In this document: piece by piece, positions 50,533 through 61,345 of the stretch | How the letters are laid out: every line of letters begins with the position of its first letter | Numbering within the stretch: position 1 is the first letter of the stretch | Origin: Bactericera cockerelli | Taxonomy: Eukaryota > Arthropoda > Insecta > Hemiptera > Triozidae | Assembly (NCBI GenBank): GCA_024516035.1 | Contig: JAMCCL010000055.1 | Span: forward strand, 1-64,000 | Direction of reading: 5' to 3' | DNA length: 64,000 bases | Program-made: the position numbers and the translations under genes | The notes under the pieces: generated by a model | What the model was told of the DNA's origin: nothing | What the model saw: only the letters and a program-made list of their open reading frames with translations | Databases searched by the model: none

Positions 50533-52213
50533 TGTGTTTACCCCACATCTGGGCCAGCACCGAGGACTCCCAAAGTGCAACACCAGCCATCCCCAAGAAA
50601 TCTCAGCAACTCTCCGCTTTCCGGCCTTTGACTTGATGCAAAGGCTTGGGACGACTAGGTCTGTAATTGATAGATTTTCTCAAGTATGAGTCTGCACTTG
50701 AATCATAATGTTTTATTTCAACATATCGTTAACGCTGATATTCCTCTAAAGTATCGTCATATTGAGTGGCAAATATTTTGAAATTAAAGATAAAATTATT
50801 TAAAATAAAAAAAATGTTATACTGGTTAGCTACTAGAATTTATTTCTGGTCCAAGCCATTAATAAAAAAAAAACCTTTCGTATTGCACGAAAAACTCATT
50901 TCAAATAAACAAGGTGTTTGATTTATTTTATGTTTGCTTAAAAAATCAAAATTTTATCAGTAATCATCAGATCACAGATTTTTCTAGGTTAAACCCAAAT
51001 TAAAAAAAAAGAAGAAAGTAAGTACACTCACACTTGAGAGATGTTAATTTCCGACCTAGGTATCGGAAAAAGCAAACTGTGTTATTTTCATTTCTATTTT
51101 AGTTTTAAGTTTGAATTGTGTAGTTGTAAGACTAGTAGTTTCTAAGATTTTAGACCCCACCCACATTGTTGGGAAAAGATAAAAGAAGAATTATTTAAAA
51201 TTCTTGAGAATTTCTTCTGGTGTCAACTTTTTGTAAAAAAATTAAACAGATGTAAATTTTTACTTTGATTTTATAATCTTGTAAAATTACACTAAATGTT
51301 TGAATCTTGACGATTTTTTATTACATTGCTTGCTCTTTTAAAGGATATCATGACTTTTTTCACCAAATTGACTATTATTCTATGAGTCTTGAAATGTTGT
51401 TCTACCCACTGAAGATGTGACATAGACACACGAAGAAACCTCATGCATGTAGTTATTTAGAAATATTCTCATCCTGAACTTTAAATGACTACTTCTGTGT
51501 AATCGTGTGAAATCGAAGGAGAGATAAAAAAATTGAAATCGGACTTTTTTTTACAAAACGAACACAATACCTACTTTCGATTTATAATACTTATTAGAAA
51601 TTTCGCGGAAGTATTATACATCATTATTATTTTTTATGAAATTATCTGTTGTACATACGTACGTCTACGAACATACTCTAATATATTTTACTTAATAAAA
51701 AAAATAGATAAGGTATGTTCTATGTGACTTGTTCCTCCGTGTGGAAAATTGCACGGGAAAAAGTTTTGCAATTTTAGTTTCAGAGGAAAAAAAGTATGTA
51801 GATGTATCTGTAAAGTTGTCTGAAATATGTTATGTACTCCTTATGTCCTGTAAGGAAAAATTTAACATTATATAGAAGATAACATTATATACAAAATAGC
51901 AACAAAAAAACAATAAACGATTTCGGAAGAATTTTGTGTTTCCATAATTTTTTTAATTAATTTAAAATTCTAAATATTTTTCTTTTGTGAATTGACCATG
52001 TTGGTGTGCATTATTGATAATTGAAGTGTTTATACATATAAAATAGGGTCCATGTTTTACAGCTTACAAATTCCTGACGTCCTTATAAAGCTCCCATTAT
52101 TTAAACTTTGTCTTATTTTATTCACGTTTTCATTACCCACACACTGATAAGGATTGAATTTCAAATCCACCATATTGTGTCCTATGTACTTAATCTATGT
52201 AGTTTTAGTCAAT
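50533..52213 (+). other. 3' UTR of the transporter and downstream sequence
   Basis: AT-rich with several candidate polyadenylation signals (AATAAA at about 50862 and 50905). 51515-51625 contains a diverged right-arm scrap of the 'acttccgag' foldback ('aaaattgaaatcgga', 'cgaacacaatac', 'tagaaatttcgcggaagta'). The transcript end cannot be fixed from sequence alone. Confidence 0.5.
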
Positions 52214-52400
52214 ATAGTCACCGTGGCCGAGTGAGTTAGCGCGCTAGGCATTGCACGCACGGTGACCTGGGTTCGATCCCCGGCTGGGCAGCATTTTTTC
52301 TGCTCTGACTTGGGTGTTCGGGGTCCACTCATACCTCGTGAGAAAAAATGAGTAGCAGTTTTATTGTGAGAAGTGACCAGTGGCGGAATTATAGGCAAAA
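52214..52400 (+). mobile_element. tRNA-derived SINE, 'gtcaccgtggc' family, complete
   Basis: 'gtcaccgtggccgagtgagt', 'tagcgcgctaggcattgcac', 'gggttcgatccccggctggg', body 'gggtgttcggggtccactca' and 'gaagtgaccagtggcggaat', shared with 49958-50115. Confidence 0.8.
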
Positions 52401-52951
52401 ACACATCTATTATTTATTTATAGTAAATAAAATAATACGAATCCCAGTTTATTATGAAATAATTGTATGAATCATTATGAAATTTGAAATTGTGTATGAA
52501 CAAAGAAAATTAGAATGTTTTCGAATTTGTAAATATATGATCGTGTCATTTTATATTGACATTGAATTAACTGAGTTTCATTTATTATATAGCCATATTA
52601 TTCACAGGTGGTTACTAGATGCGCAGTTATCTATGTCATGTATGTCGGAGTTTTAACTATATTTTAGCTAGAATGATCTCAATTGGATAGTGGTATTTCA
52701 ATTAGATCAAATAAAACATTCCTTCCTGTACTTCAACAGCTGGCAAGGTGCCCAAGACACTTGCCGCATTTCCTCTTAGAATAGCAATGAAAGTTCTTTG
52801 CTTCAGATAAAAGTACGACCTCTAGTCTCCAGACAGTGTGATAAGCCTTTTCCCAACCTCATCCATAGTACTTTTTGTTGTCTTGCACCACGGATCAAAG
52901 GTTTCTACAGCTAAAGGCTTGTATGTGTAGTTTGATTAGGTATTATACATA
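52401..52951. other. Intergenic, nothing firm
   Basis: 52740-52780 ('ggtgcccaagacacttgccg') resembles 17008-17035 ('tgtgcccagcacactagccg'), probably one more dispersed repeat. No gene. Confidence 0.35.
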
Positions 52952-53225
52952 TCTCTATATATAAAACAGAAAAAAGGACTACCTACCTCTACCTACCTAC
53001 CTACCTATGTTTGTTTGTTTGATTGTTTGTTTGTTTGTCCGGAGTTGTTTAGCCAAAACCGTAAGAGATAGCGAAAAATGTCTCGGAATTGACCCCCCCA
53101 AAACCATTATCGCTTTGTCCAGAAAAATTATAAAAAGTTCAAAAAGGCATTGCTGTCCAGCAGTACGGCCATGCCTTAGTAAATTTGAAATTTAGTCCCG
53201 TTGCAAAGCACGGGCAAACGGCTAG
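52952..53225 (+). mobile_element. Non-autonomous Helitron, 274 bp
   Basis: 5' end TCTCTATATATAAAACAG, 3' end ...CTAG, inserted between A (52951) and T (53226) with no target duplication. A hairpin (CCCGTTGC/GCACGGG, 53197-53214) lies 11 bases before the 3' end. TC start, hairpin, CTAG end and A/T insertion are the canonical Helitron features. (TTTG)n is inside; no Rep/Hel coding sequence. Confidence 0.88.
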
Positions 53226-53302
53226 TTATTTATATGCATTAACTTTCCAGGAAGGAATATTTAGGCGTATTTGTAGGTCGACGTCGGCCAGCGGCGATTT
53301 AT

Positions 53303-53560
53303 GTCCAGCGTCCGTGGCATGACAGTTGATACTACTGCCCGTAGTCCAAAGATCCCGAGTTCGATCCCCGGCTGGGGCAGACTTTTCGAAGGAAACTCTG
53401 TTCCTTCCAAACACGCGTGGCTAGAATTTTCGGCCCTACCTAGGCTGGGTGAGGTTAATGTGGGTAGCTGGTACGATTTCCAGCAAATGGAGTGTAAAAC
53501 CCCCATTCCTGACTATCTATCTCAATCAGGACGTTAAAACCAAATAGAATCAACTGGTCA
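53303..53560 (+). mobile_element. tRNA-headed SINE with 5S-SINE body, copy 2
   Basis: 'gcgtccgtggcatgacagtt', 'actgcccgtagtccaaagat', 'gttcgatccccggctgggg', body 'ctacctaggctgggtgaggt', 'ccagcaaatggagtgtaaaa', 'atcaggacgttaaaacc'. Confidence 0.82.
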
Positions 53561-53689
53561 CAATACTCGTAGATCTAATTAGGTCGCAGAGTTAATTTTA
53601 TTGTAAGGGTTTCACTGAAAACCCTGCAACCAGGTCAGATCAACATTGACTGTTTTAAATTCACGAGGCATAGCTGCGCCACCCTGCTG

Positions 53690-55335
53690 TATACAGGGTG
53701 TCCCACCAAAGTTGGACACCACAAATTACTCGGCCCCTGAAAGAGTTTTTGAAAAATAAAAAATCCTAGGCTACATGTCCTAATTATGCGGTTTCAGTCA
53801 TGAAATTTTTTTTATGCAGGGTGGTTCAAAAGTCAGAAATTGAAGTGTCAACTTTCGATTTTTAAATGAATCGACCTGAATTTTATTTGATAATTTTACT
53901 TTTAAATGGGTCCTAAGTACTTTTTTAAACAAAAATTTTACATACAGGGTGGTTTTTTTTCGACCAATTTTTTTTCTAAATCTCGAATAACTCGATTTTG
54001 TTTAATTTTTTCGATAACAAGAATAGAAAGTGTTTGTGTAATGAATACACGCACTTTCAATTGGCATCAAAAATTTTTATACAGGGTGGTTCACAAGTGA
54101 AATATTGACTTGATTTTTTTAAAAACCAGTTTTTTTTAATTTTTTAATTGGGATTAATAATTTTCGCCTAATTTTACACATTTTTTGTTAGTCATATCGA
54201 AAAACAAAACTAAAGTATCGTACAGGGTGAGACATAATTTTTTTGTAACACCCTGTATATGGGCAGTCAAAGAGACGTAAAATTAAATATAAAGACTAAA
54301 TTTGCAAGAAAAACTTCGATTTTTAATGACAATAAAAAGTTATGGTGTTTTAACTAATGTTGTCGCATGGACCACCCTGTAGATATTTTCTTAAATCATC
54401 ATATGGGTAGCCGAAATTGTCTAAAATTCAACCAGGAGTCCAAGTCTGAAAGAAAAAAATGAAATCAAAAAGCCATTTTCAATTTTGTGTAGTCTACGCC
54501 TACCTACTTTTTATTTCAAGTTTTAAAATCATTCAGTGTGGACACCAAATTGGCTTCTAAATTTAGAAAATGGCTTCTAAATTCGTGTTTTTTTACTTGT
54601 TTTCCCCCACGATTCGAAGTCTTTATTGAATTTTATACAACTTCGAGTACCCACATTATAGTTTAAAAGAATATCTACAGGGTGGTCGATGCGACAATAT
54701 TAGTTAAAACACCATAACTTTTTATTGTCATTATTTTTTCTTGCAAATTTAGTCTTTATATTTAATTTTACGTCTCTTTGACTGCCCATATACAGGGTGA
54801 TACAAAAAAATTATGTCTCACCATGTACGATACTTTAGTTTTGTTTTTCGATATGACTAACAAAAAATGTGTAAAATTAGGCGAAAATTATTAATCCCAA
54901 ATAAAAAATTAAAAAAACTCGGTTTTAAAAAAAATCAAGTCATTATTTCACTTGTGAATCACCCTGTATAAAATTTTTTGATGCCAATTGAAAGTGCGTG
55001 TATTCATTACACAAACACTATCGAAAAAATCAAACAAAATCGAGTTATTCGAGATTTAGAAAAAAATTGATCGAAAAAAAAAACCACCCTGTATGTAAAA
55101 TTTTTGTTTAAAAAAGTACTAAGGACCCATTTAAAAGTAAAATTATCAAATAAAATTCAGGTCGATCCATTTAAAAATCGAAAGTTGACACTTCAATTTC
55201 TGACTTTTGAACCACCCTGTATAAAAAAAATTTCATGACTGAATCCGCATAATTAGGACATGTAGCTTAGGTTTATTATTTTTCAAAAACTCTTTCAGGG
55301 GCCGAGTAATTTGTGGTGTCCAACTTTGGTGGGAT
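53690..55335. mobile_element. 1.65-kb foldback palindrome with internal 'tacagggtg' motifs
   Basis: Left arm (53693-54420) and right arm (54650-55335) are inverted copies over about 700 bp, with the centre near 54530. The ends read 'cagggtgtcccaccaaagtt' and 'aactttggtggga'. Within each arm, 'acagggtggt', 'acagggtgag' and 'caccctgtat' recur at 120-200 bp steps, dividing it into modules. No coding sequence. The arms are diverged at a few percent, so this is not a trivial assembly mirror. Confidence 0.9.
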
Positions 55336-55665
55336 CAATACAAACTAATGAATCAGACATAGATAAAAAAATGGGAACAGCTCAGAAACATACTACAAGA
55401 GAGTGCAAAAGAAATTTGCGATGAGAAAGTAAAAAAATAGAAAAAGCCATGGTTTGATCAAGACTGCAGTGAAATCATAGACAAAAGAAGAAAACTAAGA
55501 GAGAAGTAGCTTGAAACTAAACACGTCAACGACAAGAAAACTTACAATGATATAAACAAAGAAACAACCAAACTACTACGCAAGGAGAAAAGAAATTGGT
55601 TAAAAGGACTGATGACAAGAGCAGAAGAGGAGAGAACTGCAAACAACTCGAGAGACTTTTACCGA
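55336..55665 (+). pseudogene. Non-LTR retrotransposon ORF2 fragment
   Basis: Reads WEQLRNILQESAKEICDEKV, KKPWFDQDCSEIIDKRRKLR, then RKEKRNWLKGLMTRAEEE, with two in-frame stops (TAG near 55438 and 55507). The KPWFD..C...I..R...R pattern marks the endonuclease-to-RT linker of CR1/RTE/Jockey-type ORF2. Bounded on both sides by foldback elements. Inactive. Confidence 0.7.
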
Positions 55666-55756
55666 TTTTCTTCAAAATTGTTTTATATGGTAGAATATCG
55701 TTTTTTTCTACATTCTAAATTCCACAAAAATTCTGTATCGGCAAGTCGTGGTCCTT

Positions 55757-57091
55757 ATTACTTCCGAGAAATTTCTAATATTAGAAATCGGAAGTATTGT
55801 GTTCGTTTTTGTAAAAAAAAAATATTTTTTTGCTCCGATTTCAATTTTTTTCATATTTCTGGACGTTTCATAACCTCCTGAGCAAATTTGGTTTTGTGTC
55901 CGTCTGTCGGTCTGTCGGTCTGTCTGTCTGTCTGTCTGTTAAAACGATTCCTTGTAACGCGCAAATCTCGGAAACTACTCGACCGATTTTGATGAAATTT
56001 TGTAAAAATCTAGGAGACATTCTGTAGATCGTCCCATTTTAAATTCATCGAATTCGTACTAGCGGCTCTGGGTGAAAGAGACCATGCGCCTGACCACTAA
56101 CTTTTTACTTAAATGCTTATATCTCGTGAACGGTACACCCGATTTTAATGAAATTTTGTACGTATATGCATATTAATGTTCTACACAGGTTTTTTTATAT
56201 TTTCTTTTTAATTAATTATAATTTGACTCTGATATTTAAGAAAATCCGAAATTTTGGACAATAAAGTCAAAAAATAAGATCCATGACTTGCCGATACAGA
56301 ATTTTTTGTAGAATCTAGAATGTAGAAAAAACGGTTTTCTACCATATAAAACAAATTTGAAGATTTTGATGAAATTTTGTAAAAACAAGGTCCACCACTT
56401 GCCGATACAGAATTTTTTGTAGAATCTAGAATGACGTAGAAAAAACGGCATTCTACCATATAAAATTAATGTGAAGAAAATCATTTCAGTCGTTTTGGAG
56501 ATACAAGTAATTTAGTATAAAAACTCAAAATTCGCACGTGTACACAATGTGAAACAATCACGAGGAAGTATTGTGTCCATAATTGGCAGTGTTTTTTTTT
56601 ACTTTTTTGTCCCAAATTTCGGATTTTCTCAAATATCAGAGTCAAATTATAATTAATTTAAAAATAAATATGTAAAACAAAAATATGCATATTCTTACAA
56701 AATTTCATCGAAATCGGGTGTACTGTTCACGAGATATAAGCGTTTAAGTAAAAAGTTAGTGGTCAGGCGCATGGTCTCTTTCACCCAGAACCGCTAGTAT
56801 GAATTCGATGAATTTAAAATGGGACCATCTACAAAATGTTTCCTAGATGTGTGCAAAATTTCCTCAAAATCGGTCGAGTAGTTTCCGAGATTTGCGCGTT
56901 ACAAGGAATCGTTTTAACAGACCGACGGACCTACAGACTGACAGACGGACACAAAACCAAATTTACTCAGCAGGTTATGAAACGTTTAGAAATATGAAAA
57001 AAATTGAAATCGGAGCAAAAAAATATTTTTTTTTTTACAAAAACGAACACAATACTTCCGATTTCTAATATTAGAAATTTCTCGGAAGTAA
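55757..57091. mobile_element. 1.33-kb foldback element with 'acttccgagaaatttctaat' ends
   Basis: The left arm (55757-56250) contains 'ttgctccgatttcaattttt', 'gtgtccgtctgtcggtctgt', 'ctcggaaactactcgaccga', 'cttatatctcgtgaacggta'. The right arm (56620-57091) is its inverted copy. The middle holds a tandem of 'cttgccgatacagaattttt' units (56288, 56398). Truncated relatives: 36092-36285, 57100-57480, 51515-51625. Noncoding; the mechanism of spread is unknown. Confidence 0.88.
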
Positions 57092-57099
57092 TATATTGC

Positions 57100-57480
57100 C
57101 AATTATGGACAAAATACTTCCTCGTGAATGGATATCAAAATTTTCAGCTTTTAATATCGCTAGAATCAGAATTTGTTTACAGAATCACTTGTATTTACAA
57201 TAATTCTCAACCGATTCTGTTCAAATTTGTGAATTTGAAATGCGAGCATCTACCATACGTCTCCTATATGTGTACAAAAATTCGTCAAAATCCACTCCGT
57301 AGTTTCTGAAGTAATATTTTAAACCGATAGGCAGACAGACACAAAACCAAAGTTGCTCAGACGGTTATGAAACGTCGAGAAATATGAAAAAACATGAAGT
57401 CGGAGCAAAAAAATATTATTTTTACAAAAACAAACACTATACTTCCGATTTCAAATATTAGAAATTTAAAATTTGGTGAA
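57100..57480. mobile_element. Truncated right arm of a related foldback element
   Basis: 'gacagacacaaaaccaaagt', 'gctcagacggttatgaaacg', 'acttccgatttcaaatatta' + 'gaaattt', with a different inner part from the neighbouring copy, so it is a subfamily member. Confidence 0.75.
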
Positions 57481-57574
57481 AGTGGAAGCTAGGGCGCCGT
57501 ACTGTGGAGAAAAAGGGCTAATAAAAGGGACAGTCGATATTTTTTAATTAAAACCTATCAAGTGGGGTATTGAA

Positions 57575-58675
57575 TGGAAGTTCTACAGGGTGGGGAAAAA
57601 GTCTGGAAACCCCTGAATAACTTTCGAATGGCTTCTTCGGTAAAATTAAAATTTTGTACGGTAAACCGGGCTAATGAGACCTTCTTTTAGAGTCGGGTCG
57701 ATTTTTGTTACCGGCCCCCATGTCGGGGCCAGGGGGGCCAACTTCATTTTTTTAAATACGAACCGCCACCTTGCGATACATTTTTGAAAAGGTCTTTAAA
57801 TAAAAAATACATTAGTGCAAATTGTATTTTTTTTTTAATATTAACTGTTTGCAAATGGCGTCCAAGGAGACGTAAAATTAAATAAAAAAACTAAATGTGC
57901 AAGAAAAACTTCGATTTTTAATGAAATTAAAAAGTTATGGTGTTTTTACCAATATTGTCGCATGGACCACCCTGTAGATCTTCTCTTAAACTATCTTGTG
58001 GGTACTCGAAGTTGTATAAAACTCAACGAAGACTTCGAATCGTGGGGAAAAACAAGTAAAAAACACGAATTTTGAAGCCATTTTCAATTTGGTGTCCACA
58101 CTGAATGATTTTAAAACTTGAAATAAATAGTAGGTAGGTGTAGACACAAAATTGAAAATGGCTTTTTTGAATTCATTTTTATCTTTCAGATTTGGACTCC
58201 TCGTTGAATTTTAGACAATTTCGACTACCCATATGATGGTTCAAGAAAATATCTACATGGTGGTCCATGCGACAATATTAGTTAAAACACCATAACTCTT
58301 TAATTTCATTAAAAATCGAAGTTTTTCTTGCACATTTAGTTTTTCTTTTTATATTAACGTCTTTTTGACTGCCCATATACAGGGTGATACAAAAAAATTA
58401 TGTACAACACTTTAGTTTTGTTTTTCGATATGATTAACAAAAAATGTGTAAAATTAGGCGAGAATTATTATTCCCAAATAAAAAATTAAATAACTCAGTT
58501 TTAAAAAAAATCAAGTCATTATTTCACTTTTGAACCACCCTGTATAAAAAAAATTTCATTGCTGAAACTGCATAATTAGGAAATGTACCCTAGGATTTTT
58601 TATTTTTCAAAAACTCTTTCAGGGGCCGAGTAATTTGAGGTGTCCAACTTTGGTGGGACACCCTGTATGTCCTCA
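57575..58675. mobile_element. Second 'tacagggtg' foldback element, rearranged
   Basis: 57850-57980 and 58255-58375 are inverted copies (centre near 58110). The right end (58376-58675) equals the right arm of 53690-55335, ending 'ggtgggacaccctgtatg'. The left part carries different modules ('gtcggggccaggggggccaa'). It looks like a deletion or recombination derivative. Confidence 0.8.
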
Positions 58676-58679
58676 TGCT

Positions 58680-59491
58680 TGATTGAACATTTATAATGCG
58701 ATAGTTGAATCTGTGTCACTCAGGTCACTGTGACTCGGGGCCTTATGGAATTATGGATGCCGTTTTGGTGAAATTTAAAAATGATTTTTCTGAATTTATA
58801 TAAAGCAATGCCCTTAAAATTTTGTAGAGTTGTTGAAAAATTATATTTAATTTGAAATTTTGTGATCGTGAGAGCTAACTGTGATACAAAATGAAAAAGT
58901 GCCACAAAAGAGAGGCCGGTTGATATTTTCTTTTTTAAAACAGATCGAGTGGAGTATTAAATGAAACGGCTTAATGTACTCATACTTGATAAATGACATT
59001 TTTAATTCCATGAGAGAATATGTGTGAGGTTTACAGTTCGCAGAACTACTAGTGACCAAGTAATTACGTTTTTGCCAATAGGGTGAGAAAAATTCCCTAA
59101 TATAGACGACCACTCAGGGGTTAAACTGATAAGCTGCTAAGATAAGGTCTTCCGTTGTGTAGCGGCCATCCTTATCTAAGCAGGATGATTTATTTTAAAA
59201 GCTCAACCATTAAATTTGAATAAGAAATTAAATTATTATATGTGCTAATTAGCTTATAGAGCTTACACAGAGTCACATTGCCAGTTTTATGGCGAGGGTC
59301 TAGCGGTAGTGTAAATTTTTTTGTGAAAAAATAAAAATATGTATATTAAATTCTGACAAAAAACACTTGTATACAGGGTGTCCTGGAATTTATGATCTAC
59401 TTCCAGTTCGATTAAAGGTAAGTTTTAACTAGTGGTTCTGTGAACTTTAAACCGCACACAGATTCAAATATCGCATTATAAATGTTTAATC
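58680..59491. repeat. Dispersed repeat, 'tgatatttt...gtattaaatgaa' family
   Basis: 'gatcgagtggagtattaaat' (58945) and the reverse-like 'attcaataccccactcgata' (59781) plus similar text at 57555 show a family around this locus. 'atacagggtgtcctggaatt' (59372) marks another 'acagggtg' module. No gene. Confidence 0.45.
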
Positions 59492-59503
59492 AAGCATGAG
59501 GAC

Positions 59504-59761
59504 GCCAGCGTCGATGGCATGTTGAATACACCTGTTGCCTTCAGAACACCGAAGTTAAGCGACATCCAGCGAGGTTAAGACTTGGATGGGTGACCATTCA
59601 AATTCAAATTCTCGTGACGCTGGTTTTCCCGGCCCCACTCAGGCTGGGTGAGGTCAATGTGAGTAGCAGGTTTGTGAGTTTCCTGCGAATGGAGGGTAAA
59701 ACCCCCGTCTTGATATGACCATGGCAGTTGAAAGCGACGTTAAACCCCACTTAAAAAAAAA
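59504..59761 (+). mobile_element. 5S rRNA-derived SINE (SINE3-type), full length, 12-bp target duplication
   Basis: The head aligns over its length with 5S rRNA: 'gttgaatacacctgttgcct', 'caccgaagttaagcgacatc' and the C-box region 'gacttggatgggtgacc'. Then the shared body 'cccactcaggctgggtgagg', 'cctgcgaatggagggtaaaa', 'gttgaaagcgacgttaaacc' and poly-A. Flanked by AAGCATGAGGAC at 59492-59503 and 59762-59773. The 5S internal promoter would supply Pol III transcription. Confidence 0.93.
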
Positions 59762-60784
59762 AAGCATGAGGACACCTTTCATTCAATACCCCACTCGATA
59801 AGTTTTAATTAAAATATCAACCGGCCCTTTTATGGCCCTTTTTCGATTTTTTAACATAACTTAGCTTTTACGATCACCAAATTTTACTACTCATCTAAAA
59901 TGTATTTTTTCAAAGACTTTACAAAATTTCAAGAGCCTTGTTTGTTTCAAAAAAAAAAAAAATCTTTTTCAATTTTCAGCAAAACGGCCCCCATTTGGCC
60001 CCAAGTGGCCTAGTTTGGCCCAAAAACTATAGGTAAAATTTTCACCAAAACGGCCCCATTTGGCCCCGAGTGGCCTAATTTGGCCCAAAAACAATAGGTA
60101 AAATTTTTGGACTTCAATGAACATGTACACAAAATTTCATCAGTTTTAAAGAATCCGGTCGGCAGTTTTCGGAACAGACAGACATACATACAGACAGACA
60201 GACAAACGAAAGCCAAAAATCGTCCAGTATGCAAGTTAAAACAGAACCTCACTGTGTTTGGTCAAATATCAACCGGCCTTTTTTTACCCTTTTTCGATTT
60301 TGTATCACAGTGCGGCCCCCTTAGATTTCACGATCGCTAAATTTAATTACTGAACTCAAATATATTTTTTACCGACTCTACAAAATTTCAAGAGCCTTGC
60401 TTTGTTAAATAAAAATAGAAAAATCGTTTTCTATCGGCCCCTTTTTGGCCCCGAGTGGCCTAATTCGGCCCAAAATCTACAGGTAAAATTTTAGGTCCAC
60501 AAGGAACAAGTTTACTTAAATTTCAACAAATTTGAAGAATCCGGTCGAGAGTTAAACAGACAAACAGCCAAATTGTCCAGTGGCCAAGTTAAAACAGAAC
60601 CTCAATGTGTTCGGTTGGTTAGAAAAATCATTTTCAATGTTCACCAATACGAGCCCGTAAGTGGCTCAAAAGCAATAGGTAAAATTCTAGAAGCCCAGTC
60701 AACATGTAAACTAAATTTCATCAACTTTAAAGAAACCGGTCGGGAGTTATCGCGGATCAGACAGATCGCGGATGGGCAGTGTAT
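59762..60784. repeat. Tandem/dispersed 'cggccccatttggccccgag' repeats with cagacag runs
   Basis: 'aacggccccatttggcccc', 'gagtggcctaatttggccca', 'aaaacaataggtaaaatttt' recur at 59985, 60045, 60435 and 60640, each followed by 'aaatttcatca..tttaaagaatccggtcgg..gtt' and acagacag. At least three nested copies of one element. Noncoding. Confidence 0.65.
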
Positions 60785-60950
60785 TTTATTATTCATCTTA
60801 GGTGGGGGTTGTGATGAAATTCAAAGATTTTGAGGTGCTGCTTATGAAATTGTAATCATTTTTAGCTAACTGTTACCGTTGAGTCACCAGTTGCGGAATT
60901 TGACTTCATTCGAGTGATAAGAAAATTCTTGTGGTGTCACACCAGTTTTT
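60785..60950 (-). repeat. Dispersed repeat R1, copy 3 (reverse)
   Basis: 'ggggttgtgatgaaattcaa', 'ttgaggtgctgcttatgaaa', 'taactgttaccgttgagtca', 'ccagttgcggaatttgactt', 'gtggtgtcacacc' are the reverse of the 4185-4395 order. A second partial copy lies at 61045-61110. Confidence 0.65.
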
Positions 60951-61345
60951 TTAGGACATTAACTCCCTCGTCATTTTTTCTCTTCAACCTCAGATATCAA
61001 AATAAGGTTTAAAAAAGTCGGATATCTATTTGATATTCATTTTTTGTTATCTGTTACCGTACAGTTACCGGTGATGAACTCTGACTTCTTATCGGAGGAT
61101 TAGAAAAGTTGTGGATTGATCACTCTAGTTTACTACCTAGGAATTTTCAACAAGCACAGCGAACCATTGGCCAAATTTTGGAAAAGAGACGGTACTTTCC
61201 GGAAAAGTACCTTTCCGAAAATGGTACTTTTTCCGTCTTAATTCCAAATTTCGAAACACTCATAGGTTATAACACACACGTAAATACATTGTACCTAAAA
61301 GATTATTTAAATTGAAACATTTCAATTTTTTTTTTCTTTTTCTAG

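Noticed and set aside
49958..50030. Functional tRNA gene
   Set aside because: Good A and B boxes, but the acceptor stem does not pair and the sequence continues into a SINE body shared with other copies.
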